Shown: piece after piece, positions 23,132-31,778 of the stretch | Position numbering within the stretch: position 1 is the stretch's first letter | Layout of the letters: each line of letters opens with the position of its first letter | From: Actinobacteria bacterium UBA2272 | GTDB lineage: Bacteria; Actinomycetota; Coriobacteriia; Anaerosomatales; Anaerosomataceae | Direction of reading: 5' to 3' | DNA length: 64,000 bases | Assembly: GCA_002347725.1 (NCBI GenBank) | Contig: DDXA01000004.1 | Location: 806,001-870,000 of the forward strand | Notes under the pieces: generated by a model | The model's input: only the letters and a program-made list of their open reading frames with translations | Told to the model about the DNA's origin: nothing | The model's database searches: none | Position numbers and translations under genes: made by a program

Positions 23132-25290
23132 GAAGACACCTCATCGTGCAATACGGACTCGATACGACTCACGAACTCGTCCGCATCGAAGGGCTTGCAG
23201 ACCTGCTCGGCGGCAAGCTTGAGGACATCGGCGCGCTCGCGGTCGAAGTGGTACGCGGACATGATGACGACCGGGATGTCGGCCGTCGCGGAGTCTGCCT
23301 TGAGCGCCTGCAGCACCTCGTAGCCATCCATGACCGGCATCCGCAAGTCGAGCAGGATGGCGTGCGGTGCGCGCGCACGTACCGCCGCCATGGCCTCCTT
23401 GCCGTCGTAGGCCGCCATGACGGCGTACCCACGCTGCTTGAGTGTGCGGGAGAGGAGTTCGACGATCGCCCTGTCGTCGTCGACCACGAGCACGACAGGC
23501 GTGTCGACCGAGCCCACCAGGCCGTCGATGATGCCGATGAGCCGTGTCTTCTCGATCGGTTTCTCGAGGTAGTCGGTGGCCCCCATGCGGTGGCTCTTCC
23601 CCTCGTCGCAGATGATCGAGAGTACGACAACGGGGATCTCCTTCGTCCGGTCGTCGGCTTTGAGCTTCTGCAGCAGGTCGAAACCCGCTCCCTCATCGAG
23701 CATGACGTCGAGTGTGATGACGCGTGGGTCGAGTTCGAGGGCGTACTGCCACGCTTCATCGGCCGTGAAGGCCTTGATCACCTCGTAGCCGCGTCGCGAG
23801 AGGTACGTCGCGATGAGATTGGCGACATCTTCGGAGTTGTCCACTACGAGGACACGGCCGCCGGGCGTGCCGAGCGGTCCCTCGAGCGACGGCGTGCGCA
23901 CCAACTCGGCCGATGCCAGCGGGAGCTCGAACCAGAACGTCGATCCTTCCCCGGGTGTGCTGTCGACGCCCACCTGGCCGCCGAGCAGCTCGATGATGCT
24001 CTTGCAGATCGACAGGCCGAGTCCGGTTCCACCGATCTCGCGTGTGAGTGAGGAGTCGACCCGGTAGAACTTGGTGAACAGCCGGCTCTGGTCTTCGGGC
24101 GCGATGCCGATGCCGTGGTCGCGGATCCCCACGCGTACGGCCGAGCCTTCGACCGCGGCGCTCAGCTCGACATCGCCGCCTTCGGGCGAGTACTTGATCG
24201 CGTTGCTGATGAAGTTGATGAGCACCTGGCCGACGCGGTCGGGGTCCCCGGCGGCTCGTGGCAGGTCGGGAGGGACGTTGACGTGTATCGTTCGGCCCTG
24301 CTGGTCGAGCACCGCTCGGAAGGTGTTCACCGCGCCGTCGATTCGCTCGGCCACGTCGAGGGGCTGGACCTTGAGGACGATGCGCCCGCTCTCGATACGG
24401 GAGATGTCGAGCATGTCGTTTATGAGATCGACCAGCCTGTCCGAGTTCTCCTTCACGATCGACAGGAACTCTTGCTGGATCTCGTTGATCTCTCCGGCCT
24501 CACCGTCGAGGATGAGGTCGATGTAGCCCTTGATGGACGTGAGCGGCGTGCGCAGCTCGTGGCTCACCGTCGAGACGAACTCGTTCTTCATCTGGGTCGC
24601 TTCGCGCTCGGCGGTCACGTCGCGGATCGTCGTGACAGCGCCCATGTAGACCGCGTTGTCGTCGAGCACGGGGTCGACTCGTACGTCGACGATCCGGTGG
24701 ACGGGGTCCTCCACGCGGACCTCGCGGGACTGCGAGCCGGTGGTCCGCACCCCTCCGTCGGGGTCCGCCTGCAAGCCGAACAACGCCCACGTGTCGGTGA
24801 TCAGCCCGACGAGTGACTCGGCACCCTTGCCGAGCATCTCCTCGGCAGCGGGGTTCACGAATGTGATGCGATCGTTGGTGTCGAAGATCAGGAGTCCGTC
24901 ACCCGTGCTCGACAGGATAGCCTCCTGGCGTCGCCGGATGCGCATGATCTCACTGTCGTCACGGATCGTGATGACGGCCGCCCGCACGCCGTCGTCGTCA
25001 TACGGCGAGACGATGCACGTGTAGTCCAGGGAGTCGCGCTCCATGATCCAGGTGGCCGTGGTCCCGTCGGCGATGGCCGAGTCGATGGCTACCACGAGTC
25101 CGGGGAACCGGTCAGCGGGGATCTCGGCCCCGACGATGGTGTCTCGCCCCAGGCCGAGGATCTCGGCGGCGCGCTCGTTGAGGACCCGCACGCGGCGGTT
25201 TGGCGCTATCGCGATCATGCCCTCGCTCGTCCCGGCGAGCAACGCGCGGATGTGAGAGTAGCAGCGGCGTTCGCTTGTATTGTTGGGCAC
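23128..25290 (-). CDS. soluble hybrid histidine kinase: PAS-PAS-HisKA-HATPase-REC-REC
   Basis: 720 residues from GTG 25290, with GGGGGAG about 9 nt upstream. No membrane segment. Two PAS domains (about 10-115 and 125-240; VRVLNERAAEILGLGRD, ITFVNPAAEEMLGKG). HisKA with the phospho-His in FVSTVSHELRTPLTSIKGY (about 255). HATPase_c with N-box NFISNAIKYSPEGG, RDHGIGIAPED and GTGLGLSICKS (about 365-475). Then two receiver domains (about 490-600 and 605-715); the second is complete (LLDLRMPVMDGYEV, ADEFVSRI), while the first has TLDVMLDEGAGFDL and DYLEKPIEK. It senses a cytoplasmic signal and feeds a relay with three receiver-only genes behind it. Confidence 0.9.
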   Translation of the reverse strand: MPNNTSERRCYSHIRALLAGTSEGMIAIAPNRRVRVLNERAAEILGLGRDTIVGAEIPADRFPGLVVAIDSAIADGTTATWIMERDSLDYTCIVSPYDDDGVRAAVITIRDDSEIMRIRRRQEAILSSTGDGLLIFDTNDRITFVNPAAEEMLGKGAESLVGLITDTWALFGLQADPDGGVRTTGSQSREVRVEDPVHRIVDVRVDPVLDDNAVYMGAVTTIRDVTAEREATQMKNEFVSTVSHELRTPLTSIKGYIDLILDGEAGEINEIQQEFLSIVKENSDRLVDLINDMLDISRIESGRIVLKVQPLDVAERIDGAVNTFRAVLDQQGRTIHVNVPPDLPRAAGDPDRVGQVLINFISNAIKYSPEGGDVELSAAVEGSAVRVGIRDHGIGIAPEDQSRLFTKFYRVDSSLTREIGGTGLGLSICKSIIELLGGQVGVDSTPGEGSTFWFELPLASAELVRTPSLEGPLGTPGGRVLVVDNSEDVANLIATYLSRRGYEVIKAFTADEAWQYALELDPRVITLDVMLDEGAGFDLLQKLKADDRTKEIPVVVLSIICDEGKSHRMGATDYLEKPIEKTRLIGIIDGLVGSVDTPVVLVVDDDRAIVELLSRTLKQRGYAVMAAYDGKEAMAAVRARAPHAILLDLRMPVMDGYEVLQALKADSATADIPVVIMSAYHFDRERADVLKLAAEQVCKPFDADEFVSRIESVLHDEVSS

Positions 25291-25403
25291 TGTTCGTCTC
25301 CCCCGTGCGGGCACACCTCTCCACCACGGTATTCGGATTATGGACGCTGAATCCTGCCCGCGCGGCGAGAGTACGGGTACCTACGTGCAAAGAGGTGAGT
25401 GAT

Positions 25404-26063
25404 GTGGATCGTGCGAGCATGAAGAGAGCGGCCGCACACGCCGCACTCGACTACGTTGGATCGGACGTGATCGGGGTTGGTGCGGGAAGCACGGCTGAGG
25501 CGTTCATCGACGTGCTCGCCGCATCGGATCGCCGCCCGCGCGCCGCAGTGGCCGCGTCGGAGCGCAGCCGGGCACGGCTGATGGAGCATGGAATCGCGGT
25601 GGTGGATCTGAACGCCGACGTGCTGCCGCTCACGGTGTACGTCGATGGGGCCGACGAGGCGGACGGCGAGTTGCGACTGATCAAAGGCGGAGGCGGCGCG
25701 CTCACACGCGAGAAGGTCCTCGCCTCGGCGGCACTGCGTTTCGTGTGTATCGCCGACGAGTCCAAGCTCGTACGCGCGTTGGGGACGTTCCCGCTGCCGG
25801 TCGAGGTCGTGCCGATGGCGCAGGCGCTCGCCGAGCGCGAGCTGCGCGCGCTGGGTGGAGAGCCGGTGGTGCGCGAGGGGTTCACGACCGACAACGGCAA
25901 CATCATCGTGGACGTCACAGGACTCGACTTCGGCGATCCGCTTGCACTTGAGTTGCGGATCGTGGCGCTTGCCGGCGTCGTCGAGTGCGGCATCTTCGCC
26001 CGTCGGCCGGCCGATGTGTTGATCGTGGGCACCGAGGTCGGCGTGCGCAGACTCGAGCGGTGA
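25404..26063 (+). CDS. rpiA: ribose-5-phosphate isomerase A
   Basis: 219 residues; GTG 25404 with AAGAGG at 25390-25395 (spacing about 8). It interconverts ribose-5-P and ribulose-5-P in the pentose-phosphate pathway. Motifs: GVGAGSTAEAFIDVL (phosphate loop, usually GTGST), LPLTVYVDGADEAD (catalytic Asp), LIKGGGGALTREKVLA (catalytic Lys/Glu) and IADESKLVRALGTFPLPVEV. Length is normal. It is divergent from the hybrid kinase, with 113 nt between starts. Confidence 0.93.
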   Translation: MDRASMKRAAAHAALDYVGSDVIGVGAGSTAEAFIDVLAASDRRPRAAVAASERSRARLMEHGIAVVDLNADVLPLTVYVDGADEADGELRLIKGGGGALTREKVLASAALRFVCIADESKLVRALGTFPLPVEVVPMAQALAERELRALGGEPVVREGFTTDNGNIIVDVTGLDFGDPLALELRIVALAGVVECGIFARRPADVLIVGTEVGVRRLER

Positions 26064-26110
26064 AGGCCCTGCCGGCGGTGTACTGACGCACGGGTAGCCG
26101 ACAAGGGCGA

Positions 26111-26139
26111 GGCCGACGAGTCACATCGGCTCGCCGGCC
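26111..26139 (+). terminator. possible terminator after rpiA
   Basis: GGCCGACGAG (26111-26120) can pair imperfectly with CTCGCCGGCC (26130-26139). There is no T-run; weak evidence. Confidence 0.3.
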
Positions 26140-26151
26140 TGCTGTTCATAA

Positions 26152-26227
26152 TGGTGCCCCCGGCATGATTCGAACATGCGACACCCGGTTTAGGAAACCG
26201 GTGCTCTATCCCCTGAGCTACGAGGGC
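26152..26227 (-). tRNA. tRNA-Arg (anticodon CCU)
   Basis: Minus-strand cloverleaf: acceptor GCCCTCG (26227-26221) pairs with CGGGGGC. The D-arm starts TAGCTCAGGGGATAGAGC. The anticodon stem CCGGT/ACCGG encloses the loop TTCCTAA, giving CCT. The T-arm contains GTTCGAATC, and CCA is encoded (26154-26152). It would read AGG codons. Confidence 0.95.
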
Positions 26228-26236
26228 GCGGACGCC

Positions 26237-26242
26237 ATTGTA
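26237..26242 (-). promoter_or_regulatory. candidate -10 for tRNA-Arg
   Basis: TACAAT on the minus strand at 26242-26237 ends 10 nt before the tRNA 5' end. No convincing -35 is visible. Confidence 0.45.
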
Positions 26243-26367
26243 ACCGCGCGGTGGTGCCGGCGAAAGTCGTGCGGCTGTGCGCCTCCCGCCGATTCGGGGT
26301 AGCAACGTCACATGGGGCAGGCGCGAGCCGTGGGGGCGGCCCGCCGACATGCGAGGGGGAATCGAAG

Positions 26368-28788
26368 ATGAACGGGGCACGCAGACGGTCGCGTGCGCTT
26401 TCGGCGCGCACACTCAGGTGCATCGTGGTGATGGCGCTCGTTGTCCTCATGGTGCCGAGCCTCGGACCTCCGGCGGCGGCGAACGGGGTGCCGGTCGAGT
26501 ACTGGGTCGATCCCGTCGACGGAGAAGATAGCAACCCGGGTACCGAGGGCGAACCGTTCAAGACGATCACGCACGCGATCACGGTGGCCGGTGGCGCCGA
26601 CACGATCATGCTGCTGTCTGGCACGTACGGCACCGCGAGTGGCGAGACCTTCCCACTGCTGCCGGCAGGGGAGTCGTTCAAGGGGGTAGACGGCGCTGAT
26701 GTCACGGTCATCGAGGGGCCAGGCGCCGGCGGCAGCGGCACCATGATCTTGAACAACCCGTGGATCGATGACTTCATCGAGGGCATCACCTTCACCAACG
26801 GTGGCACCGGTGCGGGAGCGGCGCTATTCATCAGCATCTACAACGGGCTCACGGCAGCCGACAGCCCGCGCGTGAGCGGGTGCGTCTTCTCGGACAACGT
26901 GCTAGGGACCTTCCAGGGAGGCGCACTCTATGTGGCCGCGGGCACCCCAACGGCTCTGCCGCTCATTGAGGACTGTCTGTTCATCGGCAACAGCACCACT
27001 GCCGACGGAGGCGCGATCAAGCTCGGGGGCAACGTGAGCGCCACCTTGAAGCGCAATGCCTTCGTGAACAACCAGGCTCCTGCGGGAGGCGCCCTGAGCG
27101 TCGTCACCGTGGACGCGCCGCTTCTGTGCGAGGACAACTACTTCGACGGCAACGACGCGGAGTACGGTGGCGCTGTATACATCAGCCCGGCCGGGTCGGC
27201 GGAGCAGAAGTTCATCGGTAACAGGTTCTTCGATAACGACGCGACCCAGGAAGGCGGCGTGTTCTGGCTCTCGAGCACCAATGTCAGGATGCTCGGCAAC
27301 GACGCGGGTGGTAACGGATCCGAGGGTGACGGCGGGTTCACGTACATGTGGCACACGACCGTGCATGCCGAGAACAACATCATCGGCGGCACCCATGCCG
27401 ATGATGCGGGCAACGTGTGGTATCTCAACGAGGCGTCGCTTTACGAGAACAACGACACCGTTGCGGGCTCAACGGGCTCCTCACATGTGGTGTTCCTGGA
27501 TAATGCGTGGGGCGAGTTCAAGAACTGCATCTACTGGAACCCGGGCTGTGAGAACGAGTTCATCAGCGCGCACTTGATCGACCACTGCAGCGTGACCAAC
27601 CCTGACGTGGCCGATCCAGCCAAGAACAACACGCTCGGAGGCGGCAACCTCATCGCAGTCGATCCGATGATGATCGGCGGCGACGAGCACGACCCGCGCC
27701 TCATGCTCGGTTCGCCGTGCATCGACGCGGCCGATCCTGATACCGCTGCCGACGCTGACTTCTTCGGTGTGTCGCGTCCGATCGACGGCGACGGCGACGG
27801 TGTCGTCCTGCCGGACATGGGCGCGTGCGAGCGCGCGGCGCTGAAGCTCGGCACGTACAGCGGCGAGGACCGCTACGAGACGGCGGCGATGATCGCGCTC
27901 GAGAACTTCGAGTCGGCCGACCTGGCCATCGTGGCAAGCGGCGCGAACTTCCCCGACGCGCTCTCGGCCGCCGGCCTCGCCGGCGCCTATCGGGTACCGC
28001 TGCTACTCACGAGACCCGACTCGGCGCCGGACTTCCTCACCGACGCGCTCGACGCCCTCGGCGTGAGCGACGTCATCATCATCGGCGGCGAGGTCGCGAT
28101 CTCCGCGTCGGTCGTCACGGCGCTCGAGGGTGAGGGGTACGCCGCCGAGCGCATCGACGGCGCTGACCGCTACGAGACAGCGGCCAACGTCGCACGGCGG
28201 ATCGCCACACAAATGGGTGACGAGTTCACTCACTCCGCGTTCCTTGCCCGCGGCGACGCGTTCCCGGACGCGCTCTCGGTCTCTCCGCTTGCGTACAGCG
28301 ACCGCTCGCCGATCCTGCTGACGCGCCCTGGCGCGCTGCCCGAGGCCACCGCCGATGTGGTGGCGGAGCTCAGCATCGCGCACGGCGCGGTCATCGGCGG
28401 GACCGTTGCCATATCCGCCGAGGTGAAGACGGCCTTTGACGTACTGCTCGTAGCCAACAGTGGGTCGGCATCCGAGCGTTGGTTTGGCGCCGACCGGTAT
28501 GCAACGGCGGTCGACGTGGCCGAGGAGGGCATCGAGGCCGGGCTTGCATCGTTCGATTACGTGGGAGTGGCCACCGGCGAGAACTACCCGGACGCCCTCG
28601 CCGGCGGTGTGGCCGCCGGCGCGCACGGTGGCGTGGTCGCGCTGACAGGTACGAGCCAGCTGCCGGGTGCTACTGCCGGATTCCTCGTCGAGCATGCTCC
28701 GGTGATCATGTACGTGGATGTCTTCGGCGGGCCTTCAGCAGTGGCGCCAAGTGTGAGGACGGCGATAGAGACGGCGCTTGGCTGGTAG
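26368..28788 (+). CDS. surface protein: parallel beta-helix domain plus three CWB2 repeats
   Basis: 806 residues from ATG 26368, with GAGGGGG upstream. Signal peptide about 1-38 (TLRCIVVMALVVLMVPSL...AAA). Residues about 45-480 form a right-handed beta-helix: DGEDSNPGTEGEPFKTI-type DUF1565 start, then repeated rungs such as FSDNVLGTFQGGALYVA, CLFIGNSTTADGGAIK, AFVNNQAPAGGALSV and GNRFFDNDATQEGGVF. Residues about 495-806 hold three CWB2 repeats (RYETAAMIALENF, RYETAANVARRIA, RYATAVDVAEEGI; each with FPDALS/YPDALAG). CWB2 repeats bind anionic wall polymers non-covalently. The helix probably binds or cleaves a polysaccharide; no catalytic residues are evident. Confidence 0.88.
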   Translation: MNGARRRSRALSARTLRCIVVMALVVLMVPSLGPPAAANGVPVEYWVDPVDGEDSNPGTEGEPFKTITHAITVAGGADTIMLLSGTYGTASGETFPLLPAGESFKGVDGADVTVIEGPGAGGSGTMILNNPWIDDFIEGITFTNGGTGAGAALFISIYNGLTAADSPRVSGCVFSDNVLGTFQGGALYVAAGTPTALPLIEDCLFIGNSTTADGGAIKLGGNVSATLKRNAFVNNQAPAGGALSVVTVDAPLLCEDNYFDGNDAEYGGAVYISPAGSAEQKFIGNRFFDNDATQEGGVFWLSSTNVRMLGNDAGGNGSEGDGGFTYMWHTTVHAENNIIGGTHADDAGNVWYLNEASLYENNDTVAGSTGSSHVVFLDNAWGEFKNCIYWNPGCENEFISAHLIDHCSVTNPDVADPAKNNTLGGGNLIAVDPMMIGGDEHDPRLMLGSPCIDAADPDTAADADFFGVSRPIDGDGDGVVLPDMGACERAALKLGTYSGEDRYETAAMIALENFESADLAIVASGANFPDALSAAGLAGAYRVPLLLTRPDSAPDFLTDALDALGVSDVIIIGGEVAISASVVTALEGEGYAAERIDGADRYETAANVARRIATQMGDEFTHSAFLARGDAFPDALSVSPLAYSDRSPILLTRPGALPEATADVVAELSIAHGAVIGGTVAISAEVKTAFDVLLVANSGSASERWFGADRYATAVDVAEEGIEAGLASFDYVGVATGENYPDALAGGVAAGAHGGVVALTGTSQLPGATAGFLVEHAPVIMYVDVFGGPSAVAPSVRTAIETALGW

Positions 28789-28804
28789 CAGCCCTGCGCA
28801 GTGC

Positions 28805-28848
28805 ACGCACGGATGGCCGGCACACGTGCCGGCCATCCGTGCGTTTGC
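28805..28848 (+). terminator. strong hairpin terminator after the beta-helix/CWB2 gene
   Basis: A perfect 19-bp stem (28805-28823 with 28826-28844, loop AC) followed by TTGC. It lies 17 nt after the stop codon. Confidence 0.8.
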
Positions 28849-28921
28849 GCTCGCTGGCACGTAGAATGCTTGCCGTTGGCCATTATCACACCAGTCCTAT
28901 CGTCCACCGGAGAGGCCCGCC

Positions 28922-30181
28922 TTGCGCGCCTTGCGCACAGCCGCACTCGCGGTCCTGGTCGTGCTTCTTACGAGCGCGGTCACCATCGGCGCGCTCCTCT
29001 ACGGACCTGCGCTGCTCGGCGAGCCGGCCGCCGCATCGGATGCCGTCGTCATCTGGCCCGAGGCGACCGCGGAGCGCACGGTCGCCGAGCCACCGCCGCG
29101 TGTCGAGCGCTTCACGATCCTGGCCGTGGGAGACCTCATGACCCACGGACCGCAGATCTCCTCGGCCAAGACGGCTGACGGCTACGATTTCACCTCGTGC
29201 TTCGCGCCGGTCGCCTCGCGTGTCGCGGCGGCTGACCTGGCGATCGGGAACCTGGAGACCGTACTCGGCGGTGCCGAGCGGGGCTACACTGGCTACCCGA
29301 CCTTCAACGCGCCCGACTCCTACGCGGAGGCCCTCGTCGCGGCAGGATTCGACGTGCTGACGCACGCCAACAACCACTCACTCGACCGCGGAGCCTCGGG
29401 CCTGGTCCGTACGCGTGACGTCCTGGACCGTCTCGGCGTGCTCACGACCGGCACGGCGCGCACTGCCGCAGAGGCCGAGGAGATCCTCGTGGCGGACATC
29501 CGCGGAGTGAAGGTCGCGATCCTCGCGTACACGTACGGGATGAACGGCTTCCAGCCCCCGTCGGACAAGCCGTGGATGATCAACGTGCTCGTCGAGCGGA
29601 AGATGACGGCCGACGTCAAGCGCGCACGCGAGCTCGGCACCGATCTTGTGATCGTGAGCATCCACAACGGTGTCGAGTACCAGCGGCAGCCGTCGGCGTC
29701 ACAGGAGAGCCTCGAGCGGGCGATGATCGACGCGGGCGCCGACGTGGTCCTCGGCAGCCACCCCCACGTCATCCAGCCGATGGAGATCGTTCAAGCCGAG
29801 CATGAGGACGGCACGTCGCGCACGGCATTCATCATCCACTCGCTCGGCAACTTCGTGTCCAACCAGCGCGAGCGGTTCCGGGACACCGGGCTGCTGCTGC
29901 AGTTCGGCTTCGAGAAGAACCTGAAGACGGGCGTCACCGAACTCGTCTCGGTGGAGTACGTTCCGGTTTGGGTGGACGACACGGGCGTCGCGGGCAAGGA
30001 GCACCGCGTACTGCCGATCCGTGAGGTTCTCGCAGATGACGCGTATCCCGGCGTGACGGCCGCCGAGCGTGCGAAGATGCGGCAGGCATGGGACGACACG
30101 ACGACGCACCTTGGCAGTGTCGAGGCCACCTCGGCCGACTCCTCGGCGCTCGTCTTCTACGGCACCCCGCTCGCCCGCTAG
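28922..30181 (+). CDS. CapA/YwtB-family metallophosphatase-like protein
   Basis: 419 residues; a TTG start at 28922 is chosen because GGAGAGG lies at 28909-28915. A single N-terminal helix (about 6-28) anchors or exports it. The CapA domain covers about 65-340: ILAVGDLMTHGPQ, ADLAIGNLETVLGG, LTHANNHSLDRGASG, IVSIHNGVEYQ and VLGSHPHVIQPMEI, all metal-ligand segments of the calcineurin-like fold. Relatives take part in poly-gamma-glutamate capsule export, but capB/capC partners are not nearby. A role in processing an extracellular polymer is inferred. Confidence 0.85.
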   Translation: MRALRTAALAVLVVLLTSAVTIGALLYGPALLGEPAAASDAVVIWPEATAERTVAEPPPRVERFTILAVGDLMTHGPQISSAKTADGYDFTSCFAPVASRVAAADLAIGNLETVLGGAERGYTGYPTFNAPDSYAEALVAAGFDVLTHANNHSLDRGASGLVRTRDVLDRLGVLTTGTARTAAEAEEILVADIRGVKVAILAYTYGMNGFQPPSDKPWMINVLVERKMTADVKRARELGTDLVIVSIHNGVEYQRQPSASQESLERAMIDAGADVVLGSHPHVIQPMEIVQAEHEDGTSRTAFIIHSLGNFVSNQRERFRDTGLLLQFGFEKNLKTGVTELVSVEYVPVWVDDTGVAGKEHRVLPIREVLADDAYPGVTAAERAKMRQAWDDTTTHLGSVEATSADSSALVFYGTPLAR

Positions 30182-30185
30182 CAGA

Positions 30186-31016
30186 TCAGCCCACCGGATA
30201 ATGGTCCGGATGCGCACCCAGGCGTTCGCCGCGGTCGAGCAGGTCGATCTCGCGCATCTCCTCGACCGTGAGCTTGAAGTCGAACACGTCGGCGTTCTCG
30301 GCGATGCGCTTACGGTGCACCGACTTCGGGATCGTCGTGATGCCGTGCTGCAGGATCCAGCGGATGGCGACCTGGGCGGCGGTCTTCTCGTAGCGGGCAC
30401 CGATGTCGACCAGCGTCGCGAGCTCGGCGACACGGCCCCTCATGAGCGGCGCCCACGCCTGCACTACGATGTCGTGGCCCTCGCAGTACCCCAGAAGATC
30501 GTGCTGCTGGAGGAGCGGGTGGAACTCGTACTGGTCGACGACCGGCAGGACATCAGCCGTTGAGATCAGCGGCTCGAGATGGTGCCTCAGGTGGTTGCAT
30601 ACGCCGATCGCCCTCACGGCGCCATCGGCGTACAGGCGCTCCATCGCGCGCCACGTGTCGGGGGTCTCGGGGCGCGGCCAGTGCACGAGGTACAGATCGA
30701 GGTAGTCGGTGCCGAGGCGCGCGAGTGACGCTTCGAATGCGGCGAGCGTCGAGTCGTACCCCTGCTCGTCGTTCCAGACCTTGCTCGCGATGAAGATCTC
30801 GGCCCGGGGTACCCCGCTGCCGGCGATCGCGCTGCCGATGCCCGACTCGTTGTCGTACAGCGACGCCGTATCGATCCCGCGGTAGCCGATCTCAAGCGCG
30901 TATGCCACCGCGTCCTCGACGTCCCCGCCCTCGGCCGACTTGTACGTGCCGAGTCCGAGCCGCGGCATCTCCACGCCGTTGGCCAGCGTGATCGTATCGT
31001 CGATCCTGTGCAGCAT
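30186..31016 (-). CDS. aldo/keto reductase (AKR5-like)
   Basis: 276 residues; ATG 31016 has GGGAGG upstream. NADPH-dependent carbonyl reductase with the catalytic tetrad visible: Asp in YRGIDTASLYDNE (Asp and Tyr), Lys in FIASKVWNDEQG and His in LYLVHWPRP. The cofactor end IPKSVHRKRIAENADVFDF and the SNH-like VCNHLRHHLEPL segment fit 2,5-diketo-gluconate reductase-type enzymes, which act on many small carbonyls. The substrate is unknown. It converges with the CapA gene (4 nt between stops). Confidence 0.9.
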   Translation of the reverse strand: MLHRIDDTITLANGVEMPRLGLGTYKSAEGGDVEDAVAYALEIGYRGIDTASLYDNESGIGSAIAGSGVPRAEIFIASKVWNDEQGYDSTLAAFEASLARLGTDYLDLYLVHWPRPETPDTWRAMERLYADGAVRAIGVCNHLRHHLEPLISTADVLPVVDQYEFHPLLQQHDLLGYCEGHDIVVQAWAPLMRGRVAELATLVDIGARYEKTAAQVAIRWILQHGITTIPKSVHRKRIAENADVFDFKLTVEEMREIDLLDRGERLGAHPDHYPVG

Positions 31017-31097
31017 GTCGCCACCTCCCGGGCATGTTCATACCCGAGCAGCCGCAAGAGGCGTTGCGGTGGGAAGGAACCCGGCAGGGGGTGGTCG

Positions 31098-31727
31098 ATG
31101 ATGTATGCCGATAGAGCGGACGCGGGCAGACAGCTCGCCCGGGCGCTTGAGGGTCGGCTCGGCCCCGACGCGCTCGTGCTTGGCGTCCCGCGCGGTGGCG
31201 TGGTGCTCGCCGCTGAAGTCGCCGATGCGCTCGGGCTTGAGCTCGACGTCGTGATCGTGCGCAAGATCGGCGCGCCCGGCAATCCGGAGTACGCGATCGG
31301 CGCTCTCGACGAGGAAGGGCGGGTACTCGGCGCTCAGAGCGCGCTTGCCGACGATGCCTACGTACAGCACGCGGCCGAGCAGGGCAGGAGCGAGATCGCG
31401 CGCCGGCTGGCCGAGTACCGGGGCTCGCGTCCCGCACCGGCGATCGCGGGCAGGGAGGTCGTCATCGTCGATGACGGGATCGCCACGGGCTTTACGCTGC
31501 GGGCCGCGATCGAGTCGGTCCGCAGGCGGGGGGCGTTGCGGGTGGTCGTGGCCGCGCCGGTGGCGTCGGCGCAGGCGGCATCGGATATGCGGGTGGCCGC
31601 CGACGAGGTCATCGTGCTCGACGAGCCGGACGACTTCCGTGCCGTGGGGCAGTTCTACCGCGTGTTCGGCCAGACCGCCGACGCCGAGGTCGTGCGCATC
31701 CTGTCAGAAGATCGATCCCGAACGTGA
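31098..31727 (+). CDS. phosphoribosyltransferase-fold protein
   Basis: 209 residues from ATG 31098 with a GCAGGGGG site upstream. Type I PRT fold: LVLGVPRGGVVLAAEVADAL, LDVVIVRKIGAPGNPEYAIG and the PRPP loop VVIVDDGIATGFTLRAAIE, followed by VVVAAPVASAQAA. This is the common free-standing PRTase-like family often found next to dienelactone-hydrolase domains; its physiological substrate is not established. The stop codon lies inside the following terminator stem. Confidence 0.85.
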   Translation: MMYADRADAGRQLARALEGRLGPDALVLGVPRGGVVLAAEVADALGLELDVVIVRKIGAPGNPEYAIGALDEEGRVLGAQSALADDAYVQHAAEQGRSEIARRLAEYRGSRPAPAIAGREVVIVDDGIATGFTLRAAIESVRRRGALRVVVAAPVASAQAASDMRVAADEVIVLDEPDDFRAVGQFYRVFGQTADAEVVRILSEDRSRT

Positions 31728-31758
31728 CGAGACCCGCCGGTGGGCGGGTCTCGTGAGA
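31727..31758 (+). terminator. terminator after the PRTase gene
   Basis: ACGAGACCCGCC (31727-31738) pairs perfectly with GGCGGGTCTCGT (31743-31754). It may serve both strands, since pknB ends at 31779 on the other strand. Confidence 0.75.
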
Positions 31759-31778
31759 TGCTGATCCGGCCGCGTGCG

